Notes under the pieces: model-generated | Databases searched by the model: none | The model's input: the letters and a program-made list of their open reading frames with translations, nothing else | What the model was told of the DNA's origin: nothing | Made by a program: the position numbers and the translations under genes | NCBI GenBank assembly: GCA_001630475.1 | Contig: KV419406.1 | Coordinates: 757,028 to 821,027, forward strand | Source of the DNA: Sistotremastrum niveocremeum HHB9708 | Taxonomy: Eukaryota > Basidiomycota > Agaricomycetes > Sistotremastrales > Sistotremastraceae | DNA: 64,000 nucleotides | Direction: 5' to 3' | Part shown: one piece after another, positions 37,652-48,740 of the stretch | Layout: each line of letters begins with the position of its first letter | Position numbering within the stretch: the first letter of the stretch is position 1

Positions 37652-39439
37652 TTATTCTGGCAAGAGGTCCAGCTCATCTGGGCCCAGAGCTTCAAGTCTT
37701 TTGATCTCTTCTCCCAATGCTTTCGCGACGTCCAAAAGAGCACGAGCACCATTTTCAAAGTCGGACAGCTGGTACTCAAATGAGGCGCTATCATCCTTCC
37801 GGGTGATTGCGACGTACCTCCAACCAAATTTGTGAACTAAATCGAGCCCACCAACGTCCGTTGTGTTCGAATGTCGGAATCATGGTTTTGTGTTCCTTAT
37901 AAAGTTTCGTTTCGATGAACTCCCTCAGGTGTTGCTTTTGTGCGATGTTAAGTTTGTCGGTCGACGGGAATGGCAGCACAACGTTTGTCTACATCAATCC
38001 AATCGACAGGTCATTAGCGGCTCGGCCATTGTCGTCAATGAAGACAGATCTGACCATGCACGCAGTCAGCTCGTTCGATTCTGTCTGATCCATTACTTCA
38101 GTTCCTAGAATTTCAGCAACTGCGTGGCTGCCTTTAACGGCGAGATTGTGACAGTATTTGTGAATGACTGCTTCTCCTCCGAGCCATTCGCGAAACTCAA
38201 GGGCTATAAACAGTTAATCCAGGAAGAGCTAAGCAAAAGACAGACATATCTTACCAAAGGGTATACTCAAATACGGAACAAAGTCAATCGTTCCAGTCCC
38301 TGCTCAGAGTGTCAAATCAGAATCTTCGTGGAGCAAGCTTCCCTACATTCGAACTGAGCGACGAAATTTGGAGGTTCGGGATATCCGGGCTCCTTGGGAT
38401 CGCTGGGAGAAGCATAAGACCAGGAAGTTGGGAATGACGTCTTTATGATATGTTGGTTTCTGCTCGTCCGCGTAAGAGACTGGCTCACTCCGATGTAAAC
38501 TTCGCACCTTTTCGGAACATATAAAATGGCCGAACCACGCTTGGAATAGAGCCATTTATGACAATTCTGCAGAGAATGCGCAATGGATCAGGAAACTGGT
38601 AGATGCATGAACATACGGAAACCCAGAAATCCGGAAGTGTCTTAGATAAGTCGACCGGATGTTGGCCGATGCTATGAGCTCCATCCACGACGCTCCATAT
38701 CCCTTCTTTCTTGCAGATTGCAACGAGCTCCTCCCAAGGCAGCACGACTCCTGGGTTTGATGTAATAGAATCAATTACGGCTACAATAGTCTGGCCTTCT
38801 CCTGGAGCTTTTCGAGGTAATTGGCGAAGATGGGATCGGAAAGTCTCGATAATATCGTGGTGAGTCGTAGGGAAAGCAATGGGGATAGTATAGTGAACTG
38901 GATGAGGCGAAACATCGGCAATATAGGTCAAAGTGCGAGAGACCGCGCCATAGGTTGTGGAGACTGGTCCTCTGATAAATGATATCGACGCAGCGAGACA
39001 TGCGAAGCTCACATCCAATCAGAATGTCTCCTTCTTTCCACTCGAAATTCCTCAAGACCGTATTGATTCCATGCGTAGCATTCGGAATAAACACTACTTC
39101 ATCAGCCACGGCACCAACGACGGGTGCGACTTTCGCTCTTGCTTCCCTCATTAAGGGGCGAATGATCCTGCGATGGTAAAGATCCGGCGCAACTTCAATA
39201 TCTTGCGATAACTTGATGCACGAATTCTGCACCGCTTGAGGAAGAGAGCCGTATGAGCCTATCATTGCTCCAGATTAGATAAGATTAGCAGAGATCCATT
39301 TCCAAGTACCATGATTCAGCACGATGAACTCATCCCACTTGAACGGGAACAAAGATAATGAAGCATGTCCAAAGGCAGGGGGTTTGTCAGGTAATGAGGC
39401 ACTGAGGAGTTCGGACTGCTTGACTGGCTCTCCTCCCAT
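37652..39439 (-). CDS. PLP-dependent class V aminotransferase-like (isopenicillin N epimerase-like)
   Basis: About nine exons and 445 residues; the first four are 39439-39310, 39258-39013, 38963-38617 and from 38566. The N-terminus reads LNHGSYGSLPQAVQ, the usual opening of this branch, then FIPNATHGINTVLRN and the cofactor-binding aspartate in VVDGAHSIGQHPVDL. The Schiff-base lysine is in NCHKWLYSKRGSAILYVPKR, with the preceding intron falling exactly before NCHKW. Downstream EWTGTIDF binds the phosphate in relatives. Fungal members act as cysteine desulfurase/desulfhydrase-like or epimerase-like enzymes; the substrate cannot be told. No penicillin genes are nearby. It converges on AFG2 with about 130 bp between stops. 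Confidence 0.85.
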
Positions 39440-39939
39440 TCTGTCCCGTGGTTGAGCTTTGGGAGCGTGTGTTGGAGGAAACGGAAGATAAGATGCTATA
39501 AGAGATCAGATTGTGACTCGGAATCATGGGATGATTCACACGCTCGGAAGTTGCTATCGATCGTCGGGCCGACGCTGCTGCTCGTGCCGAACGCCTGTCT
39601 CGGTTAAAATCATCAGCCTTGATTCACTTTGAAAATGTCTACGCCTCTGTAGCTCATATTTTCTGAATACTTTTGAAACCATGAAAGTGATATCCGAAGA
39701 GGGAAGTTATAGGCAACGAGCGTGTGTCAGACATAGGCTTGTATTCCATTTGATTCCATTGGGTTCCTAGACACTTCATTTTATGAAGAATCTTAAAGCC
39801 AGTAGACCGAAGTGGTATGTAGGTCTCCATCGGTATCGACGTCCGATTCACAGATAGTTATTGACAAATTCATAGAAACACTCACGTTACATGTAGCCAT
39901 TCCACACTATTAATAATACTTGTTCGGCTCCCGAGTTCG
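39440..39939. other. Spacer between the PLP enzyme and the TIR element
   Basis: 500 bp upstream of the PLP enzyme gene, presumably its promoter. No gene seen. The TIR element begins at its right boundary, so its insertion may have changed the upstream region of this gene. Confidence 0.4.
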
Positions 39940-39941
39940 TA

Positions 39942-40014
39942 CTGTGCCTGATTTGGCATTGCGAACGCCGGCAAATGCCGAAGGCCCCATCCTCGACGAT
40001 TAAGCTTCTACCGC
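39942..40014 (+). repeat. Left terminal inverted repeat
   Basis: 73 bp, matching the reverse complement of 40774-40846 except for one T/C change near its inner end (CGACGATTAAGC against CGACGATCAAGC). Confidence 0.9.
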
Positions 40015-40773
40015 AACGCGGACTCGATATGAGAACAGGTTCACTTAATGTGATGTGTAGCTAGTGATCTTGTTAATCCTCAACGCGAGTCTCAGCCCTT
40101 TTCGTGCGACACTGATCCCGCAAACTGGGGAGTATACAAATTTCCCTCAAAACAGCCTTTTCTGTTATAACAAGGGATAGACGACTTTCGAGACCAATCT
40201 GAGGGGCTGAGACTTCCGTAATAGATCATAGAATTCACATCCAGACGTTCGTCCGCGCCCAGCAAATTTTCCTCCGTGTCAATCCTTCATGCAATTCTTT
40301 AGAAGATCCAGAGCTGACAACTTGACCTATAACCTGCAAGCGGGAGGCTAGTTAAGCCTTCTGCAACTCTATGAACAAGCACTTCTAGACATTTTCTGAT
40401 GTTTCTCGGGTCAACCATCAGCTTTATACCCTTGAAAAGCGAGATAGTGGGTCAAACAAGTCAAATAAGCCACAGAATTGAGTGTGCCTCGGCATTGACA
40501 GCGTTCTTTGACAGCGTTAGGGAAATCTCGCACCATACAGTAGTGTTTATCAGAGAAAGGGTATGTATTTGTTCCCATGGAAGAAAATTCACGACTCTCA
40601 CGTCAGTCCATTGATCTAAAAGCTTGAATCATTGCTTTCACCTCAGCAAACACAGATCCCTGATTCTCGGAAGCAAGAGGGCGTTGATTCTTCTAAAACT
40701 TGGGGAAATATTAGATAGTATTAGGAGCTGCATGTTCTATTAGACGATATAGTCAATATATGTATGCTACGAC

Positions 40774-40846
40774 GCGGTAGAAGCTTGATCGTCGAGGATG
40801 GGGCCTTCGGCATTTGCCGGCGTTCGCAATGCCAAATCAGGCACAG
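40774..40846 (-). repeat. Right terminal inverted repeat
   Basis: Reverse-complement partner of the left end; similarity stops abruptly after CTTCTACCGC on both sides, giving a sharp inner limit. Confidence 0.9.
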
Positions 40847-40848
40847 TA

Positions 40849-41892
40849 CATCTGAACAGGCCGTAGGTGCCTATCATCAAAGTCTTTCACTGACCATAAC
40901 CTGCAGATAGTTGCATTTTAAGATACCAATAGCAATTTATTACCATCAGAGACGACATGAAATTCGATAGACTTTAGCAAGAAGATGTCATAGATTTTCT
41001 TTTCGCAGCATCAATTTCCAAAACTTGCAAGACATACATATAGCGTATTGTTTGATATAGAACCGCTATGGTCGTGAGTAAAATTGTTCAATGATCTTCT
41101 TAGCAAGTCACAATCAACTTGAAGCCAATTACTGGTAATCCGCAACCGCCACCGTTCGGCCAGAGTTCCACATGCGTACGGAGGAAAAAGTTGGTCATTT
41201 GATGTGCTGGGAGTTACCGAAGTCATTTGAAGGGGATATAGAAAGTTACCCGTATTGAATAGCTATAGGCTGACGAGGGCACAGCAGTTGCTGCGGCGGT
41301 GCACCGAGAATTTGTTTGCCTGAGTTTGGCAGCGGTTCTCTCGGAGTTTCAACAAGTGCAGCCACCAAAGTAACCAACGTGTTACCCATGTTCATTTCTT
41401 GCCCATGCTCGCTGGATGTAGCATTCCAACATGCCGTCGACGATTAATTTTGAGCTTACAGACTCTCAGACCAGCCCTTTCCCCTCGCCGTCATCGAAAT
41501 GGCCTTGTATCAATTGCTTGAGAGTTGAGTCGCCGTAATGGGCGCCTATTTGTCATCGTCCGGTCCAGCACTGCAATCCGTCGCTGTGGTTCACGATTGC
41601 TGATTTCTTGGTTCGAGCGCGAGAAAGGAACCATACAGAGCCACATATTTGGCTCATCAAACATTGACAATCCACACCCTAACATTGTATTTAAAGCAGT
41701 GCTACCACCAGGCTATCAGGCTCCGGAACGCTCCTGTCGCCTCACCTGCTTTGTCCAACACGCACCGTCACCGGACTTTTTATCCATTTGAGCCTCGGAC
41801 TGTACTGGTTACACTGAAAGACTTCTGGTTCGTCCATCTAACTGAAATACGATACCTTATCTGAACACGACGCATCAGGCTTTAAGCCACGG
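40849..41892. other. Intergenic region upstream of the DUF6699 array
   Basis: About 1 kb with no supported gene. An 88-codon frame near 41.5-41.8 kb lacks family resemblance. It likely holds the promoter of the first array gene. Confidence 0.4.
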
Positions 41893-42784
41893 ATGGGCCG
41901 ACACAGTACTAGTGTTGTCTGGCAGGGTGCAGATGCTCGCTCTCCTCTTCCAGTCACCACACATCATGTTCAACGCCCATTGCCCAAGAGCAATCCGGGG
42001 GCGGCGGGGATCGCATCTCCCCAGGCCCTAAAGCCCCTTGCTCTCCCACCCATCGCTCTATCCATCGTCAATACCGAGAAGAAGGTCTCCACAGATGAAG
42101 ACCTCAAGCTACCTTCCTACGACGCGGTATCAGAGTACGACCCGTCGTTCATCCCCAGCACCCCTAAATGGTCTACGGTCCCTTTGCCGATGACTACGGT
42201 AGGGTCTTTCGCTTCGGGTCCTGCAGGTCCGTTTTATGTCACAATGCGCAATCCGATGCTGATCTTTTGCAGGAGTATCTAATCGTCCTCTATTCGGCGT
42301 TTCCAAGCCTATCCTATTGCACGATCTCCTCTTCAACACCAAGCAGTTCCTTTACCTCGACCTCTCAGTCGGACTGGACTCAATGAAATTTCTTCATCCG
42401 GACACCCCTAAATATTTTGCGGACCCCGCGACCGATCCAGCGATCGGAGAGATGGAGATAATTTGCGGAACCTTGGAGTGGTCGGTCCGTGTGAAAAATC
42501 CAGCCCGCGGATACATCACTTGTAGCGATCTTTTGGAGGCAATTGTCGCCGATATGAAGGGTTCGCTTCCCCGGTATGGAGGTCTCGGTGGTCGCGGAAG
42601 TCGTAGAATTTCTACGGCTCGAGTGCGACGAGGGAAAATCGAGACGACTTTCGAGATGGAGAAACACGAGCAAGGGGGTGAGATCAGCAAAGTGAGCCTC
42701 CTGGGCACGGGGTCGGTCTTCGCGGGGTTAACGTCCGTGAGATCGGATTCCCGAAAGTGGAAGCTTTGCGTTATCAAAGCTTGA
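41893..42784 (+). CDS. DUF6699-like protein, array copy 1
   Basis: Exons 41893-42226 and 42273-42784 with a 46-bp phase-1 intron; 281 residues. The first 110 residues are Pro/Ser-rich and disordered. The domain begins LLHDLLFNTKQFLYLDLSV and continues KYFADPATDPAIGEMEI, WSVRVKNPARGYITCSDLLE and a final segment GLTSVRSDSRKWKLCV. The same order (LHDML, ADPAT.P, C.DVLE, WRMKL) occurs in the two genes downstream. The domain resembles that of the 11.9-kb gene, placing all four in one superfamily. Function is unknown. Confidence 0.75.
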
Positions 42785-43110
42785 GTTATGAACGTTATGA
42801 ACTGTGTCGGCCCCTCCGTATACCGGACTTATGATTTCATGATGATATGATACGCAGTAGCGTGACCTTATGTAACAATAGTTGTTCAATGCTAAATTGC
42901 CTTTCCTAAACGGGGTGCGTCCACTCGGCGGATTCGTGGGGAGTAAGGTCGCTGCGGCTTTCATTTGCTTCATCAGGACATCCATCGGGAAGAGTCAGAG
43001 CCAGTGCTGTCGCATAGACCGTATATTCTCGCATACGTAGCAATGTTCTATCTTCTCATACATCTCCTACGACGTTCCTCTGAATGAAAAAGTCGTCTAT
43101 TCGATCCAAC
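42785..43110. other. Spacer between array copies 1 and 2
   Basis: 326 bp; nothing evident beyond 3' and 5' flanks. Confidence 0.4.
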
Positions 43111-43804
43111 ATGGCGAGCACTTCAGAATATAGGCCGCCAACGCCAAGCTCTCGGCCCGCAGGTAGTACCAACCTGAATCTTTATATCTGAGTTGGCATT
43201 TTCTCAAACCCACGTTCTAGCGTCGAATGCAAACTCGCCGAAGCTGAACACGGTGCCTCTAGCCCCAACGTACGTTAATTCAACTAGTTATGATCATGGT
43301 CTGGCGTCTCATATTATGTCAATCGGTATGAATAACTTACAAGCCTTATTTTCAGACAACAGCGATGATACCGATGGTTGCACCAACCTGCACTCCATGC
43401 TCTCATCCCCTTCATCATTTGCACATCTAGACTTCTCGCGTCGGGGAGATGAACTCCAACTATTGACATCGGAATCTGCTTTATACATGGCAGATCCTGC
43501 TACCGAGCCACCTTCTTACGTTATGCATATCATATTAGACGAAACTCCAAGACCAAGGACACCACGGCAAATCAGTGTACAGCGAGCAGACAAGGGCATC
43601 GTCCTCTGCGCGGATGTCATCGAGAGTCTGATTTCTGCGATGCGAAGAGAGGAAGGCGGAGGTGGGGAAGGGAGCAGTCCGAGAGATGGGAGGGAGGCAT
43701 CACCGAAGGCACCGAATTCGCTGGGAGAACTAATGGTATTTGACGGCCTTTCGCGAGTCAAGGCACAGCCGGACACTTGGAGGATGAAGTTGACATCCTC
43801 ATGA
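43111..43804 (+). CDS. DUF6699-like protein, array copy 2
   Basis: The ATG at 43111 starts a short exon (MASTSEYRPPTPSSRPA, to 43161) joined in phase 1 across an intron ending at CGTTCTAG near 43219 to the main exon. The domain shows LHSMLSSPSSFAHLDFS, ALYMADPATEPPSYVMHI, IVLCADVIESLISAM and DTWRMKL at the end, in step with copies 1 and 3. A further small intron in the 43.28-43.36 kb stretch is possible. The linker before the last block is Gly/Glu-rich. Function is unknown; the short exon structure is the least certain part. Confidence 0.65.
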
Positions 43805-44170
43805 CGAGTGAAAACAGTCTGTAGCATTATACACATTCAACCAGTATTTATTAGCACCTACACACTATAGCAACGCCCCATTTCACTTTAGGATAATGCA
43901 GACGCCCCTCTTCAGTTTGATTTTTCTATGTGGACAGAAGGATTCGTCCACAAGACCTAATAGTATAATGTGTGATACCAATCTTCCCATGCGCAGCACT
44001 GAGATCATTCGCTCGACGACGAGTCTTTTCGGACATAGAACAAAAGTCCCTAGAAAGAGATTATTAGCTGGTCCCAATTTTTTGCAGGGGATAAACAAAG
44101 CCTACCCTGACACCGCATGTCAATAACATAGCCAAACAACAGACTGTTATAATGCTTTCGCAGGCCTTTA
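43805..44170. other. Spacer between array copies 2 and 3
   Basis: 366 bp with no gene or repeat that I can support. Confidence 0.4.
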
Positions 44171-45055
44171 ATGATTTCCCCAACTTCCTCTCGACCATCA
44201 CCCACTGTAAGCACTTCATCAATCACAACGACCTCCTCAATGTTTTCTACGACGTTCACCGCGAGCATTGGCGTCTTCGAAAACTCTCCATGCAGAACGA
44301 AGAGCTTTCCCAACCAACGACCTCGACGACCCGCTGTTCGAGAGAAAAAGAGCGGAGAGCATTCCCAGACGTTTATGAGCATGCCAGCAACACCTAGGAT
44401 GACGACGGTGTCTCTTCCACCGACTTGCGTTGGTGCGTACAACGTCGAGCAAAGATGTGAGCAGATATTCGATCGGCGGTTGCCGGCGCGCGTTATCTCC
44501 GTGCATACGTGTCTCCAAAGTCCAGATGCTGACGACGCCGAATAGCTTGTACCAATGGACCCAGATCAAATCACGCATCGATATCCTTGCACGATATGCT
44601 AGCGAATCCTGTGCCATATCTCGAGCTGGATCTGTTGGGGGCGAACGACATGGAATTTTTGCGCTTTCGAAGTCTGGAGGCCGTTCAGTGCTTAGCTGAC
44701 CCGGCGACCAATCCGGCGACGCGAGTCATGAGTTTCGTTGAGGAGTCCTCGGGGAGTGTTCTTGACGTGAGACGACAAGATGGTGGATGTGTCATGTGTC
44801 TGGATGTGCTGGAGCATATTGCGACGTGGGTCCGAGAAAGATCGAAAAGGAGTACGAAATCTCCTTTCGAGGAGTCAAAAGATGGCAATGAAGAAGCCAG
44901 AATGTTAGAGGAGGTAAGATCAGCAATGGGAGGTTGTCGGCCGGGCTGACGATGTTTGACATGATCAGAATGTTCTAAGTGCGTCAGCTCGTCTGATCTT
45001 TCGTGGACTGGAGGCGGATGAGAAAATGATCGGGCTGTGGAGGATGAAGCTATGA
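44171..45055 (+). CDS. DUF6699-like protein, array copy 3
   Basis: Three exons, 44171-44456, 44546-44913 and 44969-45055, joined in phases 1 and 0; 246 residues. The first 95 residues are Ser/Thr/Pro-rich. The domain reads SLHDMLANPVPYLELDLLG, QCLADPATNPATRVMSF, CVMCLDVLEHIATWV, LIFRGL and GLWRMKL. The last 29 residues lie on a separate exon, which hides the family ending unless the intron is removed. All three array genes share orientation and spacing, which fits tandem duplication followed by strong divergence. Confidence 0.7.
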
Positions 45056-45079
45056 CGGCTGAATTTGACGGAGGATGAT

Positions 45080-45334
45080 TCATACACTTACGAAGTAGTT
45101 CGTTTGTCCATCGTGTAAAATAACTTGTGTCGTTCGAATGACGGTCGTGTACGATATTGATCTTCAACTTGATGGGTTTATCTGACTGAAAAGTATAAGT
45201 GAGAGCTTAACGCTAGTGATGTAATCACATACCCTGGAGGGACAAGATGTAGAAACCGCCGTGCAGGTCACAATCACGCCTCGAGACACAGACTTGGGAC
45301 AGGCCCACAGAGCCATAGACGAGGCGCAGCGCAT
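45080..45334 (-). CDS. Possible small gene facing the DUF6699 array (weak)
   Basis: On the minus strand an ATG at 45334 opens MRCASSMALWACPKSVSR; a good intron (GTATGT...TTTTCAG) then joins in frame to SDKPIKLKINIVHDRHSN and FTRWTNELLR. A TATATA-like motif lies about 55 bp upstream. Beyond that the frame stays open into the antisense of DUF6699 copy 3, so the true 3' end is unknown; the end given is where a GTAAGT donor occurs. No family is recognised. Confidence 0.3.
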
Positions 45335-45559
45335 GGGACCCGAATGAGGAGAGATGAAAGTGTTTTCTCATCGTAGCAATGAACGAGTCATATATAAAGA
45401 TTCAGGGACAGTCCCAGAATTCCACAATATACGCATTCGCAAGGGCATTCAAGTTCTGTGCCAGTAGGTGCCAGTCCGTAGTCTAGCTTGTGCAAAAGCT
45501 TCAAGTCGAAATTCCACCAAGAACTTGAATATCAGATACCCCAGAGGTAACACCGGACA

Positions 45560-46480
45560 GTAAGGCTGAGCATCCAAAGCCAGAGGACCGGTACAGACAT
45601 TGAGCATCGTGCGCGAACGGGAGGATGAGCTGAATTGAAACTCCGATCGTGTGTTCTCTTACTTGCACTTCTTGACTCTTTGCCTTGCTCTTTGCCTGAC
45701 AATGTATTTCTGATCACATTCGAATCCCCTTCAACATCTCCTCGGCTCAATGATACTACTACACGGCGATACGACGTCCTTCGAGCTCCCGCACTTCTAT
45801 GTCCTCGAAGAAGGTACAAAACATTGATCGTCAACATTTCTTCATTGCGCTCCAAAAGTGCTGGCGAATTGATGCATCTAATCAGATCCAAGCCAACGAT
45901 CCTCAAATTACATGATCTCTCAATGATACATAACAATACCTCTCGGCCCAAATGCTCCAACAAACACGACGCGTTTTCCATATCCCCCGCTTTCTACGTC
46001 TCTGAGTCCATCAACAACTCTTCATCAACTGAACAGGCAACCCCGGATCCCCCTCCTCCCATCAATCTTCACTGTGACAACCCAATCCGCACTCTCCCTT
46101 CAACACTCTCGGTTCCCGAACCCACTCTCCCTTAGCGACATCCACGTCCACCCAGTTCTTCGGGTCCGCCTCTCCGAGAATTGTTCCGAGCATCGCGTGC
46201 TGTGATTTAATCCATGATATTGGGAGAAGGGATTGAGACCCGATGAAGAGGTGGAGAGGAAGAGGAAGAGGCCTGGGAGACAACACGTTTAGATGTATAG
46301 GATGGCTCTTAATGCTCTCGGCCGATCGTACTCAGTCGCGTATTCCTCTTCTTCGTCTCGTCGCAGGGCATGCCTCACGGTTAATCGTCCAATACAAGTT
46401 CCCACAAGTGGAACTCGAATGGATTAAGATGTGCCGAGAGGATAAGTCCGAATATTTGAGACCTCTTGAAGAAGAGATGC
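45560..46480. repeat. Duplicated segment, decayed copy
   Basis: This segment matches 47890-48740 in the same orientation, offset by about 2.3 kb. The match covers the 3' flank (CCAAAG[C/T]AGAGGACCGGTAC) and the 3' half of the gene ending at 48266. The rest of the source gene is missing from this copy. Confidence 0.75.
45994..46480 (-). pseudogene. 3' fragment of the 355-residue gene
   Basis: The minus strand retains recognisable pieces of the intact downstream gene: LILSAHLNPFEFHLWELVL (against LSAHLNPFEFHWWEIVF), SQHAMLGTILGEADPKNWVDVD (against HHAMLRTILGEAEMKKWVEVD) and the stop region at 45994. The pieces lie in different frames, with a stop right after the first block, and the N-terminal half is absent. 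It is a dead tandem duplicate. Confidence 0.75.
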
Positions 46481-46499
46481 CAGACTAGAAAAACATTAG

Positions 46500-47239
46500 G
46501 CATGACGTCTGATATCCCAGGATAAACTGAGGGATAGGGACGGTGAAGAGGCCATTGCTTGAAACGACAGCATTCAAGTTCGAGCTTGAGTTGAATGAGT
46601 GCGAGCCGAGCGGAAAGTTGCCGGTGAAGCGGAAACATCGCTAGCCGAGCCGTCCCTGACAACCGTGATTTCAGGCTCAGACGACGCTTATCGGCTACTC
46701 CTCATCGACTTTCGATCTGCCAGTCATTTTGAGCACGCTCTGCTCAATTCCTGCTGCATTCAAACCCCTTCACTATTGCCTGGAAATGCGTCCAACAATA
46801 ATCCCGTTCAACGGTTTCAATTCCAGCTCCGGAATACGCACATTCGCCTACAAATAATTTTCGGAACCCAGAAACCGTCTCTCCATTCTCTTCCCTCTCC
46901 CCCCCCCCCACCACCACCACCAACAACACTACAGCTGATGCCCGAGATCAGTCTCCTGTTCACAGCCACTTCCTCGCAAAAAGTCTGGTAGCATCAGCAA
47001 TTCCACGTGATGAAATTTCCACGTGGGTCGTGGTCGGTATTCTCTCTCCAGCAACACGGTTAGTGTTGTGGTTGGCTGAGGGGCCGATCCCCAGCAGGGT
47101 GGGGGGTGCGCTTTAATATTTTGGGTAAGACGTTGTTAAAGGGATTTGGAATTTTGGAGGAAGCCTCTGGGAGGGGAGGAAGCGCAGTTGGTTACTCTGG
47201 CTTAGTGAGAAAACACCAGCTATTCGGATAACGTTGTGG
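46500..47239. other. Intergenic region with C and CCA tracts
   Basis: A run of ten C followed by (ACC)n/(CAA)n at 46900-46930. Two copies of a GTTGTGG[T/A]TGGCTGAGGGG motif occur at 47066 and 47233; the second overlaps the start of the next gene. CCACGTG appears twice within 20 bp at 47005-47025. No gene supported. Confidence 0.4.
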
Positions 47240-47662
47240 ATGGCTGAGGGGACAATCGCGTATATTATCGGGAAGCAATACCATCTTCAGGTCGGTCTAT
47301 CGAGGGCGAAGGAGGAGCGTCGAGCGTTAGGTCAGTGTCTCGTTACCTATTATTTTGGCGTTGTGAATTCTGATTCATATGCTCCAGTGCATCACCGTGA
47401 CTCTTTGTTATTCGTGATATTGTATCGTCCCGTGGATGTTCAAAATCCGGTCCGTCCGCTTCACTCGATGCCCATATATACCAAGTGAGTACTATCATCG
47501 TGCCGTCCCCTATTCATTCAAGTTCGCTAATCAGTGCACAGTTATTGGCTTCCTCCTCCTCATGAACTCACCTGTGCCCAGGCTCTGTCATTAGCGAGGG
47601 CTGCTCATAATCATGTCCAAGGCCCTCCGGGACACGTGCATATTGTCGCCCTCTTGTGCTAG
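47240..47662 (+). CDS. Hypothetical small protein, 121 residues
   Basis: Exons 47240-47484 and 47542-47662 with a 57-bp intron (GTGAGT...TGCACAG) in phase 2. The product reads MAEGTIAYIIGKQYHLQVGL, YFGVVNSDSYAPVHHRDSLL, YWLPPPHELTCAQALSLARA and ends HVHIVALLC. It looks like a compact mixed alpha/beta protein, but I recognise no family. The clean splice and absence of low complexity support a real gene. It sits between the dead and living copies of the duplicated gene. Confidence 0.55.
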
Positions 47663-48265
47663 TGGCATGTGAGACCGAACCCGTCGTACTCGGGCTATGA
47701 CGTATTCATACAGAGATCCAAGCAGAACTCCCAGGATCATTCCGTAACAGATCCATTCGCTTCAAGCTGGAAGCCAAGCTCAGCAGCCGAATCGTCAATG
47801 TTGGCTTTAGACAGAAGCTCCAGACGTATATCGCAATCGGAGACATGAACTCCATATGAAACAGCAGTAACTCCAGGAACTACAGTTCAGTATCCAAAGC
47901 TAGAGGACCGGTACTGCCGTCGAGCGTCGTAGGCGAATGGGAGGATGATCTGAATTAAAACTTCGCCCGCACACTCTTCCTCGATGAGAATATTTACCTG
48001 ATCATACTCGACCTCGTTCATCAGCTCCTCTGCTCCACGATAAGAATGTGCATCGGGTTTCAAGCCGCTGAACCTATATATATTTGAAAAAGGTACAAAA
48101 ATCGTTCGTCCGCTTCGCACCCTCATCCCGCAGCAAAAGTGCTAGTCAATTACATTTGGTTACATTCAAAGCGACGGTCTAAATAATAAATGTTCTCAAT
48201 ATCGTATAAAGCTACTCCTCTTTGCCCGATTCTCTCACAAACACGACACAGTTCTTCTCTACTTT
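47663..48265. other. 3' flank of the 355-residue gene
   Basis: About 600 bp. From 47890 onwards it matches the flank of the decayed copy at 45560. No gene supported. Confidence 0.4.
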
Positions 48266-48740
48266 CTACGTCTCCGGATCCATCAAAACCTCTTCATCAA
48301 CAGGCAACCTCGGATCACCCTCCTCGCCATCACACCTCGCCACAACCCATTCCGCACACTCCCCCTCAAGAGCCCTCGGCTCCCAAACCCGCGCTCCCTT
48401 AGCATTATCCACTTCCACCCATTTCTTCATCTCTGCTTCACCCAAGATTGTTCGGAGCATCGCATGATGCGATATTATCCATGATCTGGGAGGGAGAGCT
48501 TGATAGGTTTTTTCGCCTGAGGAGATGATCAGGAGGAGGCCTGGGAGGCAGCACATTAGGATGTATAGGACATCCCTCAATGGTCTCGGCTCATCATCTT
48601 CCGATTCTTCGCCTCCACTGGTACTGTTACGGAGGCAATGACGCATGGCCAATTGTCCGAACACAATTTCCCACCAGTGAAATTCGAAGGGATTGAGATG
48701 TGCCGAGAGGATAGGTTTGAACGTCGTAGGAAGATAAAAT
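47890..48740. repeat. Duplicated segment, intact copy
   Basis: Partner of 45560-46480; contains the 3' half and downstream flank of the gene below. Identity is patchy, highest around the AGATGTGCCGAGAGGATA block. Confidence 0.75.

Larger units (their letters stand above)
39942..40846. mobile_element. Non-autonomous TIR DNA transposon with TA target duplication
   Basis: The two ends are inverted copies 73 bp long with a single mismatch. Each starts CTGTGCCTGATTTGGCATTG and is flanked outside by TA (39940-39941 and 40847-40848). A TA duplication points to the Tc1/mariner superfamily or a relative using the same target. The 760-bp interior has no frame resembling a transposase, so it could move only with help from an autonomous copy elsewhere. 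The near-identity of the ends implies recent activity. The repeats also contain a short palindrome (CGGCAAATGCCG). Confidence 0.85.

Noticed and set aside
37652-39439. Idea that the isopenicillin N epimerase-like gene marks a beta-lactam cluster
   Set aside because: Neighbours are AFG2, a transposon and DUF6699 genes; there is no peptide synthetase or isopenicillin synthase in the window.
45635-46135. 166-codon plus-strand frame starting MKLRSCVLLLALLDSLPCS, like a signal peptide
   Set aside because: It is antisense to the decayed duplicate; the intact copy does not preserve an equivalent plus-strand frame.
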